In this document: piece after piece, positions 25,377-34,458 of the stretch
Position numbering within the stretch: position 1 is the first letter of the stretch
How the letters are laid out: every line of letters starts with the position of its first letter
DNA from: Dactylosporangium roseum
GTDB lineage: Bacteria; Actinomycetota; Actinomycetes; Mycobacteriales; Micromonosporaceae
NCBI RefSeq assembly: GCF_025264685.1
Contig: NZ_CP073721.1
Span: 4,765,001-4,829,000, forward strand
DNA: 64,000 nucleotides
Direction: 5' to 3'
The notes under the pieces: generated by a model
The model's database searches: none
What the model was told of the DNA's origin: nothing
The model's input: only the letters and a program-made list of their open reading frames with translations
Program-made: the position numbers and the translations under genes

Positions 25377-26224
25377 GTAGCGGTCCGGAGCGGGGCGAGC
25401 AGCCCGTCGTCGACCTGGCCACGGTGCGGGCCGACGACGCGCTGCTCGACGCTCTCGGCCGGGGGGAGCCGGCACCCGGCGGCGACGATCTGGCCGGCCT
25501 GCTCGCCGCCTGGCGGGCCGACCTCGACGCCGACCTGCCGGCCGGCGACGTCCCCGTCGTCCCGTCCGAGGAAGAGACGCCCGAGGTGGTGGCGCCCGAG
25601 GTGGTGGCGCCGGACGTCGTGCCGCTCCGGCGGCGCGGCACCGGCCTGCGCCGGGCCGTCACCGGGGTTGCGGCCGCCGCGCTGATCCTCGGCGGCCTGG
25701 CCCTCGGCGCCCACCGTTCGGGCCCGGACGGTCCGTTGTGGCCGATCACCCGGGTGCTGTACCCGCAGGTCGTCGACGCCCGCGCGGCCGAGCACGCGAT
25801 CGCGCAGGCGGCCGGCGCGGTCGCGGCCGGGCACTACGACGAGGCACGGCGCCTGCTCGACACCGCCACCGGTTACGCGCAGCAGGTCGGCGACCCGGCG
25901 GCGCGCCGGAGGCTGCTCGACCGGATCGAGGAGCTCCGCCGGTCGCTGCCCGCCGCGCCGTCCCCGGCCGGGCGGCCGTCCCCGACCGACGCCGCGCCGG
26001 CCACCACGGCACCGAGCCCGGCGCCGGGCGCCACCACGGGCGGACCGGGCGGTGGCAGCACGGGCGGCGAGAACCCCGGCGGCGGTCAGTCGCCGGCCCC
26101 GGGCCTGCCCGTTCCCGGCGTGCCGACGATCGTGCCGTCCCTGCCGGTGCCCGGCCTGCCGTCGCCGCTGCCCCTGCCGTCGCTGCCCCTGCCGTCGCTG
26201 CCACTGCCCGGTCTCGGCGGCTGA
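25373..26224 (+). CDS. rsdA: RsdA-like anti-sigma-D factor
   Basis: 283 residues, coupled to the sigma gene by an ATGA overlap. The N-terminus DLATVRADDALLDALGRG...DDLAGLLAAWRADLDAD matches the sigma-binding region of RsdA. A single membrane helix (AVTGVAAAALILGGLALGA, about residues 95-113) is followed by an extracytoplasmic helical part and a proline/serine-rich tail ending in repeated LPLPSLP units. It would hold SigD at the membrane until released by proteolysis. The final 139 bp overlap the convergent regulator. Confidence 0.85.
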   Translation: MSSGPERGEQPVVDLATVRADDALLDALGRGEPAPGGDDLAGLLAAWRADLDADLPAGDVPVVPSEEETPEVVAPEVVAPDVVPLRRRGTGLRRAVTGVAAAALILGGLALGAHRSGPDGPLWPITRVLYPQVVDARAAEHAIAQAAGAVAAGHYDEARRLLDTATGYAQQVGDPAARRRLLDRIEELRRSLPAAPSPAGRPSPTDAAPATTAPSPAPGATTGGPGGGSTGGENPGGGQSPAPGLPVPGVPTIVPSLPVPGLPSPLPLPSLPLPSLPLPGLGG

Positions 26225-29200
26225 CGTCCTGGAACGGCCGAGCGTGCCACGCCCGCGGCTCCTCCGATCGGGGGCGCCCATCCGCGCAGGCTGAGGCCGG
26301 CACCGCCACGGCCGGCGCCGGCGGCGATCCGCTCCAGCAGGAGCCGGGCGCCCTGCGCGGCGGCGATCTCCGCGCCCGCGCGCAGGTCCGCGTCGTCGCC
26401 CGTGGCGAGGCCCCGCACGCGGCGCAGCTCGGCCGCCAGCACCCGCTCCCCCGTCTCGGCGGCGAGGGCGAGCCCTTCGTCCGCCAGCGCGGCGGCGGTG
26501 TGCGGGTCACCGGCCACGAGATGCGCGTCGGCCATCGCGGCGACGGAGATCGTACGGGTGGCGCGCAGCCCGTGCCGGTAGAGGCCGTCGGCCGCGGCCC
26601 GCATCGGCGCGAGCCGGCGGCGGTCACCGCCGCGCGCCGCGGCCCAGTCCGCGAGGAAGTCGCCGGTGCTCACGAAGTGCGGCATGTGCTGCCGCGCGCC
26701 GATCTCGCGGCACCGGCGGGCCGCCGCGCGGCCGGCGTCGACGTCGTGCTCCTGGAGAGCGGTCCAGGCGGCGAAGAGGACGGCGTTGCCCCGGCCGTAC
26801 GGGTCGTCGCAGTGCTCGGCGAGGGCGCGCGCCGCATCGAGGTCGGCCTGCGCCGCCGCCGCGTCACCGCGCAGCGACCGGACGAGGGCGCGGAAGTTGT
26901 ACGGTGCGAGCGTCGGCGTCCGGCCGACCTGCCGCCGCAGCAGGTCCGGCGCGACCCCGGCGAGCCGGTCGGCGGCGTCGCTCAACTGCCGCTCCGCTTC
27001 GTCGAGCCGGCCGGTGAAGTAGGCGGCCGCGCCCAGCAGGTACGGTCCGGCGGCGGCCACCAGCCCGTCGGCGTGCGGCGCCGCCCGGACCAGCCGGCCC
27101 GCCAGGTCCTCGCCGATCGGGTACTCGGCACGGTTGCAGGCCACCTCGCCGAGTGTCCACAGCGCGGTGTGGAGGTCCGCGTCGGCCCCGGCCAGCGGCA
27201 GCAGCGCGCGGGCCCGGGCGGCGACCCGGGCGACGGCGTCGCTGCCGACGCCGACGGTGATCTGGAGCAGTGACGTCTGATGGAGCCGGACGTCCAGCTC
27301 GGCCGCGGCCGAGCCGGGTACGGTTCCGGCCTCCGGCGACAGGCGCGCGGCGGCCCGGTCGAGGTGGGCGAGTGCGTCCTCGTAGGCGAGCCGCCGGGTC
27401 GCGTCCTCGGCGGCGCGCCGGGTCCAGCGCAGGAAGTCGTCGCCATGGCCGAGCCCGATCGACTGTCCGTAGTGGTGGGCCAGCTCGCCGGGGGTGAGCC
27501 CGCCCCGGTCCGGCAGCGCGGCGGCGGCGCCGGCGAGGCGGGCGTGCAGCACGGCCCGCCGTGGCGGGGCCAGCTCCGCGTAGGCGACCTCGGCGAACAG
27601 TGGATGGCGGAACCGGACCGCGCCCGGACCGGCCTCGGCGACGAGGTGGGCGGCCGCGGGCGTGGCGAGCGACTCAGCGAGATCACCGGGGCCGGCGGCT
27701 CCTTCACCGGTCGCCGTGGCGAGCAGGCGGAGGTCGAGTTCCCGCCCGGCCACGGCGAGCAGGTCCAGGCAGTGCCGGACGGCCGGGTCGGGGGCGAGCA
27801 GCCGCAGCCGGACCGCGTCCCGCACCCCCGGTGGCGGGTCGCCCTCGGCCGCCGGGTCGGGCGTGGCGAGCAGTTCGGTGAGGAAGAACGGGTTGCCGCC
27901 GGTACGCGCCGCCAGCCGCTCGGCCAGGCCGGTGGCCGCCGGTGTGCCGGTGCGGCGGCGGACCAGGTCGGCGACGGAGGCGGCGTCGAGGCCGGTGAGG
28001 TGCAGCCGCGCGGCGCCGGGGACCCGTGCCAGGTCGGCGAGCGCGGCGACGACGGCGGGATCGTGTTCGTACGGCCGAAGCGTCCCGATCACCAGGGTGC
28101 GGCCGCGCGGCAGGCCGGTGGCCAGGAAACGGAGCAGCAGGAGGGAGTCCGCGTCCGCGGCGTGCAGGTCGTCCAGGACCACGACCAGGCCGGCCGGTGC
28201 CGCGGCGGCGCGCACGAGATCGGCGACGGCCTCGTAGGTGCGGAACCGCGCGACCGGGTCGGGCACGCCGTCAGCGCCGCCGGGCAGTCCGGGCGCGGAC
28301 CCGATCCGGCCGCCCTCGCCGCCGCCCGGCAGCCCGGGCGCGGACCCGGCCCGGCCGCTCTCGCCGCCGCCCGGTGTTGCCACCGCGAAGCCGGCCAGCG
28401 CCGCCGGTGCGTCGTGGCCGGCCGCTCCGGGCAGCGCGAGGAGGCCCCGCACGACCTGCGTCCAGAGCCAGAACGGCGGCGCCTGACCGAGGTCGGGGCA
28501 TCGGCCCCAGACGACCGGGATCCCGGCCGCGGCGGCCCGATCGGCGGCGGCAGCGGCGAGACTGGTCTTGCCGATGCCGGCCTCGCCGGTGACCGTGACC
28601 ACCCGCCCGCCGTCCCGCCCGGCCGCCGCGAGCAGCGCCCCCAGCCGGGCCAGCTCGGCGTCGCGACCGACGAGCGCCGGACGGCGGTCCACCGGGGCGA
28701 CCGGGCCGGCCGGTGCGACGGTGTGGCCGAGGACGTGCCGGTGCAGGTCGCGCAGTGGCGCGCCGGGCTCGACGCCGAACTCGTCCGCCAGGTAGCGGCG
28801 GACGGTGTCGTACGCGGCCAGCGCCGCCGCCTGTTGCCCGGAGCGGTAGAGGGCGAGCATGAGCTGCTCGCAGGCGGCCTCCCGCGCCGGGTGGTCGAGG
28901 ACGAACCGGCGTAGCTGCGGCAGCACGGCCCGGTGCCGGCCGGCGGCGACGGCCGCCGTGAACCGGCCTTCCTCGGCGGCGAGGCGTGCCTCGGTCAGCC
29001 GGGCGACGTCGGCCCGGGCGGCGGTCAGGTCACCGACCGCCGCGGCGCCGCGCCACAGGGCCAGCGCCTCGGTGTAGTCGCGCTCGGCCGCGACCGGGTC
29101 GCCCGCCGCGAGTGCCCGCCCGGCCGCCTCGGTCAGGTCGGCGAACCGCTCGGCGTCCACGGCGCCGGGCGGCACGCGCAGCTCGTAGCCGCCGTTGTGG

Positions 29201-29439
29201 CCGACCAGGACCCGGCCCTCGGCGCGCGGCCCGCGGCCGGGCTCCAGGGCACGGCGCAGGCCGGCGACGTAGGTGCGCAGTGTGACGTGGGCGCTCGCCG
29301 GCGGCGTGCCGTCCCACAGTGCGTCGACGAGCCAGTCGGCGGTCACGAACCGGTTGGGGCGCAGCAGCAGCAACGTCAGCAGCGCCTGCGGCTTCGGCCC
29401 GCCGACCGGGACGGCGGCACCGTCGCGCAGCACCAGCAA
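26086..29439 (-). CDS. Second SARP/LAL-type regulator (winged helix, BTAD, AAA ATPase)
   Basis: 1117 residues from TTG 29439. Winged helix (PKPQALLTLLLLRPNRFVTA, VTLRTYVAGLRRALEPG), BTAD (ending EFGVEPGAPLRDLHRHVLG), ATPase with VGRDAELARL, Walker A GEAGIGKTS and Walker B LVVVLDDLHAADADS, then a TPR-like C-terminal half. The first beta strand RFGILGPL is encoded in frame just upstream, but no ATG, GTG or TTG precedes it before a stop, so the start is either a rare codon or has been lost. The last 40-45 residues are low-complexity and lie antisense to rsdA. Confidence 0.82.
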   Translation of the reverse strand: MLVLRDGAAVPVGGPKPQALLTLLLLRPNRFVTADWLVDALWDGTPPASAHVTLRTYVAGLRRALEPGRGPRAEGRVLVGHNGGYELRVPPGAVDAERFADLTEAAGRALAAGDPVAAERDYTEALALWRGAAAVGDLTAARADVARLTEARLAAEEGRFTAAVAAGRHRAVLPQLRRFVLDHPAREAACEQLMLALYRSGQQAAALAAYDTVRRYLADEFGVEPGAPLRDLHRHVLGHTVAPAGPVAPVDRRPALVGRDAELARLGALLAAAGRDGGRVVTVTGEAGIGKTSLAAAAADRAAAAGIPVVWGRCPDLGQAPPFWLWTQVVRGLLALPGAAGHDAPAALAGFAVATPGGGESGRAGSAPGLPGGGEGGRIGSAPGLPGGADGVPDPVARFRTYEAVADLVRAAAAPAGLVVVLDDLHAADADSLLLLRFLATGLPRGRTLVIGTLRPYEHDPAVVAALADLARVPGAARLHLTGLDAASVADLVRRRTGTPAATGLAERLAARTGGNPFFLTELLATPDPAAEGDPPPGVRDAVRLRLLAPDPAVRHCLDLLAVAGRELDLRLLATATGEGAAGPGDLAESLATPAAAHLVAEAGPGAVRFRHPLFAEVAYAELAPPRRAVLHARLAGAAAALPDRGGLTPGELAHHYGQSIGLGHGDDFLRWTRRAAEDATRRLAYEDALAHLDRAAARLSPEAGTVPGSAAAELDVRLHQTSLLQITVGVGSDAVARVAARARALLPLAGADADLHTALWTLGEVACNRAEYPIGEDLAGRLVRAAPHADGLVAAAGPYLLGAAAYFTGRLDEAERQLSDAADRLAGVAPDLLRRQVGRTPTLAPYNFRALVRSLRGDAAAAQADLDAARALAEHCDDPYGRGNAVLFAAWTALQEHDVDAGRAAARRCREIGARQHMPHFVSTGDFLADWAAARGGDRRRLAPMRAAADGLYRHGLRATRTISVAAMADAHLVAGDPHTAAALADEGLALAAETGERVLAAELRRVRGLATGDDADLRAGAEIAAAQGARLLLERIAAGAGRGGAGLSLRGWAPPIGGAAGVARSAVPGRQPPRPGSGSDGRGSDGRGSGDGRPGTGRDGTIVGTPGTGRPGAGD
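28280..28369. repeat. 45-bp tandem duplication inside the LAL regulator
   Basis: Two adjacent 45-bp units starting near 28280 and 28325 encode GLPGGGEGGRIGSAP and GLPGGGESGRAGSAP, a flexible insert in the ATPase domain. Units differ at a few positions, so the duplication is not very recent. Confidence 0.7.
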
Positions 29440-29528
29440 CGGCCCGAGGATGCCGAACCGGAGAGCGGGCTGCGCAGCGATACACCCAGCGTACTGCCGC
29501 CGGACCGGCGGGGCGTCACGGTGACGTC

Positions 29529-29711
29529 ATGGCGACTCCGGACGATGTGGAAGCCCCGGTCTCGGAGCTGCCCGAGGTCACCGAGGGCGCGCGTTACGGC
29601 AACCGGACCTGGCTGGTCGGCGGCAAGGCGTTCGCGTGGGAGCGACCGTGGCTGGCGGTCGCACCGGCGAAGCTCGCCGAGCGCTTCGCCGCCCGGCCGG
29701 GCCGGCCGTAA
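29529..29711 (+). pseudogene. Truncated MmcQ/YjbR-family gene
   Basis: ATG 29529 begins MATPDDVEAPVSELPEVTEG, followed by YGNRTWLVGGKAFAWERPW, the standard N-terminal half of MmcQ/YjbR proteins (usually about 110-125 residues, DNA-binding-like fold). After ERPW the sequence no longer resembles the family and stops at residue 60, so the second half is missing. A deletion reaching toward the convergent epimerase gene is the simplest explanation. Confidence 0.65.
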
Positions 29712-29750
29712 CGGCCACCGAGCAGCCAGGGCCGCTCCCGCGGCCGTCGG

Positions 29751-30620
29751 CTACGAGAGCCGCGGATAGCTGCCGGTGCGCAACTCCTCGACGAGGGCCG
29801 GCCGGACCGGCGTCCAGCCGAGGGCCTTGGCCTTCGCGGCCGCGGTCTGCTGGTCGAGCAGCAGCGCGTCGGCGAAGAGCGCGCCGAGCCGTTCACGCGA
29901 GGCGTCGGCGGTCTCCGGCGCCACGCCCGCGGCACCGGCGGCGGCCTCGGCCAGCTCGCGGACCGTCGGGTTCACGCCCGAGGCGGCGACCAGGTAGCCC
30001 AGGCGCTCGCCCCGCTCGACCACGGTGACGTACAGCGCGGCGACGTCCTCGACGTGGACCGTGGCCCAGTGCTGGCTGCCGTCGCCGACGAGCCGGACCC
30101 GACCGGCCTCGTCCCGCTGCGCGGCCAGGACGCCGCCGGGGATGCCGCCGCCGTGACCGTAGACGACGCCGGGCGCCACGATCGTCGCCGTCAGGTCGGC
30201 GTCGAGCACCGACCGCTCCACCGCGCCGCGCCAGGCGGTCAGGGCCGGCGGCACGAACGGCGAGTCCTCGGTGATGCCGGCGTTGTCGCCGTAGATCCAG
30301 ATGCCGCTCGTGTGCACGTACGGCTTGCCGGTGCCCGCGAGCGCCTGCGCCGCGGCCCGCACCACCGAGCGGTCGAACTCGGCGTTCCGGGCGTCGCCGG
30401 TGGCCGCGGTGTGCACCACCCCATCGGCGGACGCGAACCGCTCGGCCACCCACCCGGTGTCGAACAGATCCCCGACGGCCGCCTCGGCGCCGGCCTTGCG
30501 AACCTTCCCCGCGGCGTCGTCGCCGCGCACCAGCGCGGTGACGGTGTGCCCTGCGGCGACGAGCTGGTCGAGCAGCGCGGAACCGATGTACCCGGTCCCG
30601 CCGGTCAGTACGATTCTCAT
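29751..30620 (-). CDS. NAD-dependent epimerase/dehydratase (extended SDR)
   Basis: 289 residues from ATG 30620. Nucleotide-binding motif TGGTGYIGSALLDQLVAAGH at the N-terminus; HTSGIWIYGD replaces the usual S-Y-K region. VVYGHGGGIPG and HWATVHVEDVAALYV match the substrate-side motifs of the group often annotated as NAD(P)-dependent oxidoreductases. The canonical YxxxK is not evident, so it may reduce rather than epimerise, or bind cofactor as a sensor as NmrA does. Single gene; substrate unknown. Confidence 0.85.
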   Translation of the reverse strand: MRIVLTGGTGYIGSALLDQLVAAGHTVTALVRGDDAAGKVRKAGAEAAVGDLFDTGWVAERFASADGVVHTAATGDARNAEFDRSVVRAAAQALAGTGKPYVHTSGIWIYGDNAGITEDSPFVPPALTAWRGAVERSVLDADLTATIVAPGVVYGHGGGIPGGVLAAQRDEAGRVRLVGDGSQHWATVHVEDVAALYVTVVERGERLGYLVAASGVNPTVRELAEAAAGAAGVAPETADASRERLGALFADALLLDQQTAAAKAKALGWTPVRPALVEELRTGSYPRLS

Positions 30621-30813
30621 GGACGGAGGCTAGGATCGCACGGGCCGGTCGCGCGCCGTGACGAACGCCGCGCCCCGCTCCGGGAATGCGCCTCCGACAA
30701 GGCTATTCCCGGTTCCACCGGCGGGTTTCGTGACATGGGTGATCCTCAGGGCCGCCGGGCGGGGACGGCCGCGCCCCGCACTCGGCCTGACCTGGACTCC
30801 ATGACGCTTCACT

Positions 30814-30868
30814 GGAAAGCTGCGGCTGCCCCGATAGCCAGATCCTTCCCATGATCATGAGGTCGGGT
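30814..30868. repeat. Dispersed repeat, copy 1
   Basis: About 55 bp resembling 49438-49493, including the identical blocks CGGCTGCCC, GATAGCCAGATC and TTCCCATGATCAT. Only this right part is conserved here; the second copy has both arms of a palindrome. Confidence 0.7.
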
Positions 30869-30910
30869 GGCACGGCGACGAAACCTCCGCACGGCCTCGT
30901 CGGCGAACCG

Positions 30911-30923
30911 CTGTACCGTACAG
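30911..30923. promoter_or_regulatory. CTGTAC-C-GTACAG operator before the hydrolase
   Basis: A perfect 6+1+6 palindrome 33 bp upstream of the hydrolase ATG, in a position suited to a TetR- or MarR-type repressor. No regulator gene is adjacent. Confidence 0.5.
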
Positions 30924-30955
30924 TTCAGATTCGCGCGGAAGGGCGGCGACCCGGG

Positions 30956-31729
30956 ATGGCAACGGTGACCTCGTCGGACGGCACGGTGATCGCCTACGAT
31001 CGGGTCGGCGGCGGACCGGCGCTGATCCTGGTCGACGCCGCCGGACGCTTTCGCGGGCTGAGCTCCTTCAGCCGGCTGATCGAGCTGCTCGCCGCCGACT
31101 TCACCGTGTACCACTACGATCGTCGCGGCCGGGGTGAGAGCACCGACACGCCGCCCTACGACGTGGCGCGCGAGGTCGAGGATCTCGCCGCGCTCATCGA
31201 CGCGGCCGGCGGCTCGGCGATGCTCTACGGGTTCTCCTCCGGCGCGCTGCTCGCGCTGCACGCCGCCGCCCGGGGCCTGCCGATCCCCCGGCTCGCCGTC
31301 CTCGAGCCGCCCATCGACGCGGGTCAGGACCGAGCCGAGCAGGACGCGTTCATCGCCACGCTCAGCGGGATGGTCGCGGAGGGCCGCCGCATCGCCGCCC
31401 TGCAGCACTTCATGTCCGGCGTCGGCGTGCCCGAGGAGATCGTCGCCGGCATGCGCGGCACCGGTGCGCCGCATACCATCGCGGCGATCGCGCACACGCT
31501 GGTCTACGACGCCGAGATCAGCCGGGCCACGTCACCGTCGCTGCTGGCGACGGTCGGCGTGCCGACGCTGGTCATCGACAGCGAGGACAGTGACGACGAT
31601 CTCCAGGGCAGAGCGGCCACGGTGGCGCGGGCCCTTCCCCGGGGCACGGCCCGCAGCCTGCCCGGCGAGTGGCACGGCCTGCCCGACGACGTGCTGGCGG
31701 GCGCCCTGGTGGAGTTCTTCAAGGGCTGA
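30956..31729 (+). CDS. Alpha/beta hydrolase
   Basis: 257 residues from ATG 30956. The fold is clear: VTSSDGTVIAYDRVGGGPAL at the start, YDRRGRGES, nucleophile elbow YGFSSGALLAL (S94), and a C-terminal histidine in GEWHGLPDD. No signal peptide, so it acts in the cytosol. The family covers esterases, haloperoxidase-like and epoxide hydrolases; the substrate cannot be inferred. It is probably monocistronic and controlled through the CTGTAC palindrome. Confidence 0.88.
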   Translation: MATVTSSDGTVIAYDRVGGGPALILVDAAGRFRGLSSFSRLIELLAADFTVYHYDRRGRGESTDTPPYDVAREVEDLAALIDAAGGSAMLYGFSSGALLALHAAARGLPIPRLAVLEPPIDAGQDRAEQDAFIATLSGMVAEGRRIAALQHFMSGVGVPEEIVAGMRGTGAPHTIAAIAHTLVYDAEISRATSPSLLATVGVPTLVIDSEDSDDDLQGRAATVARALPRGTARSLPGEWHGLPDDVLAGALVEFFKG

Positions 31730-31941
31730 GGCCGGTGCCGGCCGGACGGCGTCTCCCCGGCGGCGGTGTCGCGGCGCGCGGGTTCGCCACCGAGCTGGGA
31801 CGCCCGATCACCCAGGATGCGCGGGTGACGCACGCGGCCGCCGGGGACGCCGTGCATGATCGGTCCGACCATGGGTAGCGTCAACGTGTGACTGTGCATC
31901 CGACCCAGCCACCGGCGCGGCGGCGATGAGGAAGCCGGACG

Positions 31942-32166
31942 GTGGCCGTCGTGACTGCGCAATCCCCGGGCCGGCTGGCGGATGTCTCGAAGATCGCGGT
32001 TCGGCGTGCCAGCTCGCTCGGTGACCGTCTGCTCGTCGTACCGGCCCCGCTCGCCCTGCGCGCGATCCACCCGGACGCGGAATGGGTGCTGCCCGGCGCG
32101 CCGTGCCATGCGCGGTTCCTGAACGACCGGCCCGGCCCGGTGCAGGCGACAGGAGCGGGCGCGTGA
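31942..32166 (+). CDS. Possible small protein coupled to the sensor kinase
   Basis: A 74-residue frame from GTG 31942 whose TGA overlaps the GTG/ATG start of the kinase gene. It has no recognisable domain and a weak ribosome site, and the surrounding 430 bp (31730-32162) contain nothing else I can name. The stop/start overlap is the main reason to list it. It may be leader sequence rather than a gene. Confidence 0.3.
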   Translation: MAVVTAQSPGRLADVSKIAVRRASSLGDRLLVVPAPLALRAIHPDAEWVLPGAPCHARFLNDRPGPVQATGAGA

Positions 32167-34040
32167 TGCTGGCACGCCTGGGGGCCTGGCTCGTACGGCC
32201 CACGCCGCCGCGGCTCGTGGTGGGTGTCCTGGTCTGCGCGCTGTTCCTGACCGTGGAGACCCTGCTGGTCTACCCGTTGTCCCGGCTGGTGCCACGCGAG
32301 GCACTGGCCATGATCTTCCTGCTCGGCGTGCTGGTCGTCTCGACGGCCTGGGGGCTGGGGCTGGCGGTCGTGATGTCCTTCGTCAGCGCCTTCGCCTTCA
32401 ACTTCTTCCCCGTGGCGCCCGGCGGACGCTTCACCGTCCGGAACAGCCACGACTGGGCGGAGCTCGCCGTCTTCCTCGTCGTGGCGGTCCTCGCCAGCTC
32501 GGTGGGGCAACTGGCCAGGTCCCGGGCGGTCGAGGCGCTGGAGCGGCACCGGGAGGCGCAGATCCTCACCGGGCTGACCCGTCTCATGCTCAGTACCGAT
32601 GACATGTCGTCGGTACTGCCCGCGGCGTCCCACCGCCTCTCGCGCGCCCTGGACCTGCCGTTCGCCGACCTGCACCTCGGCGAGGTGGCCGCCGGCGAGG
32701 GCCGGGTGACGTTCCCGCTGCGCTACCACGCCAGGGTGGGCACCCTCGTCGTCCCCGCCGGCCTGCCGGAGCCGATGGTGCGCCGCCTGGAGGACCGGGT
32801 GGTGCCGGCGCTCGCGATGGTGCTGCGCGCCGCGAGCGACCGCGAGGAGATGAGCGACTCGCTGCGGGCCAGCCGCGACGAGCTGCGCGCACTCGCCACC
32901 GAGCAGCAGGTGTTGCGCCGCGTGGCCGTGCTCGTCGCGCAGGGTGCTCCGCCGTCCGACGTCGTCGCCGCGGTCGCCGCCGAGACGGCAGGGCTGCTCG
33001 ACGCGGACGCCACCCGGCTGATGCGCGCCGAGGCCCCGGGCACCGTCACCGTCCTCGCCGAGTATGGCAAACCGGGGCTGGAACCGTTGCTCGGCAAGCG
33101 GCTCAAGGTCTCCGGCGGCACCACGGAACTGGTCCTGAACACCGGCCGGCCCGCCCGCGTGGACAGCTACGAGGTACGCGCCGGCGCGCTGGCCGACCTG
33201 GCCCGCCACGAGGGCTTCCACGCCTCGGTCGGCGCGCCGATCGTGGTCGAGGGCCGGGTGTGGGGCGCGCTGGTCGTTCTCTGGTCGCGCCACCTGCCGC
33301 CACCCTCGGACGCCGAGAGCCGCCTGGCACAGTTCACCGAGCTCGTCGCCACCGCCGTCGCGAACACCGAGAGCCGGGCGGAGCTGAAGGCGTCGCGCGC
33401 CCGGATCGTCTTCGCCGCGGACGAGGCGCGCCGCTCCTTCGAGCGCGACCTGCACGACGGGCTGCAGCAGCGGCTCGTGTCGCTCGGCCTGGAGCTGCGC
33501 GCCGCGGAGGCCATGGTGCCCGCCGACCACGACGAGTTGCGGACCCGGCTGTCGCAGACGACCGCAGGGCTCTCGGCGGCGTTCCAGGACCTCCAGGAGA
33601 TCACCCGCGGCCTCCATCCGGCGATCCTCTCCCAGGGCGGCCTCGGCCCCGCTCTGAAGGCTCTGGCCCGCCGCTGCCCGATCCCCGTCAGGATGAACCC
33701 CGGTCCGAAGCGACGGCTGCCGAGCTGCGTCGAGGTGGCCGCGTACTACGTCGTGTCCGAGGCCCTCACCAACGCCGCCAAACACGCGCAGTCCGACGAG
33801 GTCTACGTCGACATCGCCATCGCCGAGGACGGCTCCGGGCACGAGTACCTGACGGTCTCGATCCGCGACGACGGCGTCGGGGGCGCCGATCCCGGCCTCG
33901 GATCTGGGCTCGTCGGCCTCACCGACCGCGTCGAGGCACTCGGCGGGCAACTGCGGCTCATCAGTCCGGCGGGCTACGGCACGACGCTGGTGGCCACGTT
34001 GCCGGTCGACGTCGGCTGTGCCCGGCCGCCGAACTGCTGA
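32163..34040 (+). CDS. Membrane sensor histidine kinase (DUF4118, GAF, HisKA_3)
   Basis: 625 residues from GTG 32163 (ATG 32166 follows). A KdpD-like DUF4118 membrane region (about 20-115) has four helices, including ALAMIFLLGVLVVSTAWGLG and FVSAFAFNFFPVAPGG. It is followed by a GAF-type sensor domain (about 260-410), the dimerisation segment FERDLHDGLQQRLVSLGLEL with the phospho-accepting histidine, and a HATPase with EALTNAAKHA and DDGVGGADPGLGSGLVGL. No response regulator is adjacent, so the partner lies elsewhere. It is convergent with the gas vesicle cluster. Confidence 0.88.
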   Translation: MMLARLGAWLVRPTPPRLVVGVLVCALFLTVETLLVYPLSRLVPREALAMIFLLGVLVVSTAWGLGLAVVMSFVSAFAFNFFPVAPGGRFTVRNSHDWAELAVFLVVAVLASSVGQLARSRAVEALERHREAQILTGLTRLMLSTDDMSSVLPAASHRLSRALDLPFADLHLGEVAAGEGRVTFPLRYHARVGTLVVPAGLPEPMVRRLEDRVVPALAMVLRAASDREEMSDSLRASRDELRALATEQQVLRRVAVLVAQGAPPSDVVAAVAAETAGLLDADATRLMRAEAPGTVTVLAEYGKPGLEPLLGKRLKVSGGTTELVLNTGRPARVDSYEVRAGALADLARHEGFHASVGAPIVVEGRVWGALVVLWSRHLPPPSDAESRLAQFTELVATAVANTESRAELKASRARIVFAADEARRSFERDLHDGLQQRLVSLGLELRAAEAMVPADHDELRTRLSQTTAGLSAAFQDLQEITRGLHPAILSQGGLGPALKALARRCPIPVRMNPGPKRRLPSCVEVAAYYVVSEALTNAAKHAQSDEVYVDIAIAEDGSGHEYLTVSIRDDGVGGADPGLGSGLVGLTDRVEALGGQLRLISPAGYGTTLVATLPVDVGCARPPNC

Positions 34041-34108
34041 CCCACCGGGGAGGCGGTCCGCCGAACAGGAACCGCGGCGGCCGCGCGGCCAGGCAGCCGG
34101 TCCTGGGT

Positions 34109-34152
34109 CCAGCAGGCCATGTTGCCGGTCGGGCCCGTCCGCGGCCTGCTGG
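34109..34152. terminator. Inverted repeat between convergent kinase and gvpK
   Basis: CCAGCAGGCC (34109-34118) and GGCCTGCTGG (34143-34152) form a perfect 10-bp stem with a 24-nt loop, just beyond the ends of both genes. Actinobacterial terminators often lack a T-run, so it could end transcription both ways. Confidence 0.5.
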
Positions 34153-34158
34153 GCGCGG

Positions 34159-34458
34159 TCAGTCGCGGGGCAGCAGCGGACCGAGCGGGCCGAGGTCGAT
34201 GTTCAAATCCTCCCGGCGGATCTGGAAGTGCTCCAGCAGCTCACCCATCCGGTCGTCCAGCGCCATCAGCGTCAGGCCGATCCGCTCGACCTGCTCGTCG
34301 GTAAGGTCGCCCTCGTCGACGCGGCGCACCGCCTGGCGCTCTACGAGCTGGCGCAGCAGCTCGACCACGGTCAGCACGAGGGTCGCGAAGTCCTGTTCGA
34401 CCGTGTCGCGATCGAGGCGGAGCCGCTCATGCTCGCGCACCAGCACGCTCCTCGCCAC
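34159..34458 (-). CDS. gvpK: Gas vesicle protein GvpK
   Basis: 99 residues matching GvpK: DRDTVEQDFATLVLTVVELL, RQLVERQAVRRVDEGDLTDE and LEHFQIRREDLNIDLGPLG. An accessory protein needed for vesicle formation in several organisms. It is the last gene of the cluster, and its start overlaps the end of gvpS by 32 nt. Confidence 0.92.
   Translation of the reverse strand: MARSVLVREHERLRLDRDTVEQDFATLVLTVVELLRQLVERQAVRRVDEGDLTDEQVERIGLTLMALDDRMGELLEHFQIRREDLNIDLGPLGPLLPRD

Larger units (their letters stand above)
30621..30955. other. Intergenic region with dispersed repeat and operator
   Basis: 335 bp between divergent genes. It holds a GGGAAT...ATTCCC inverted repeat near 30690-30712, one copy of a repeat also found at 49.4 kb (30814-30868), and a CTGTAC palindrome before the hydrolase. 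No gene is supported here. Confidence 0.6.
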
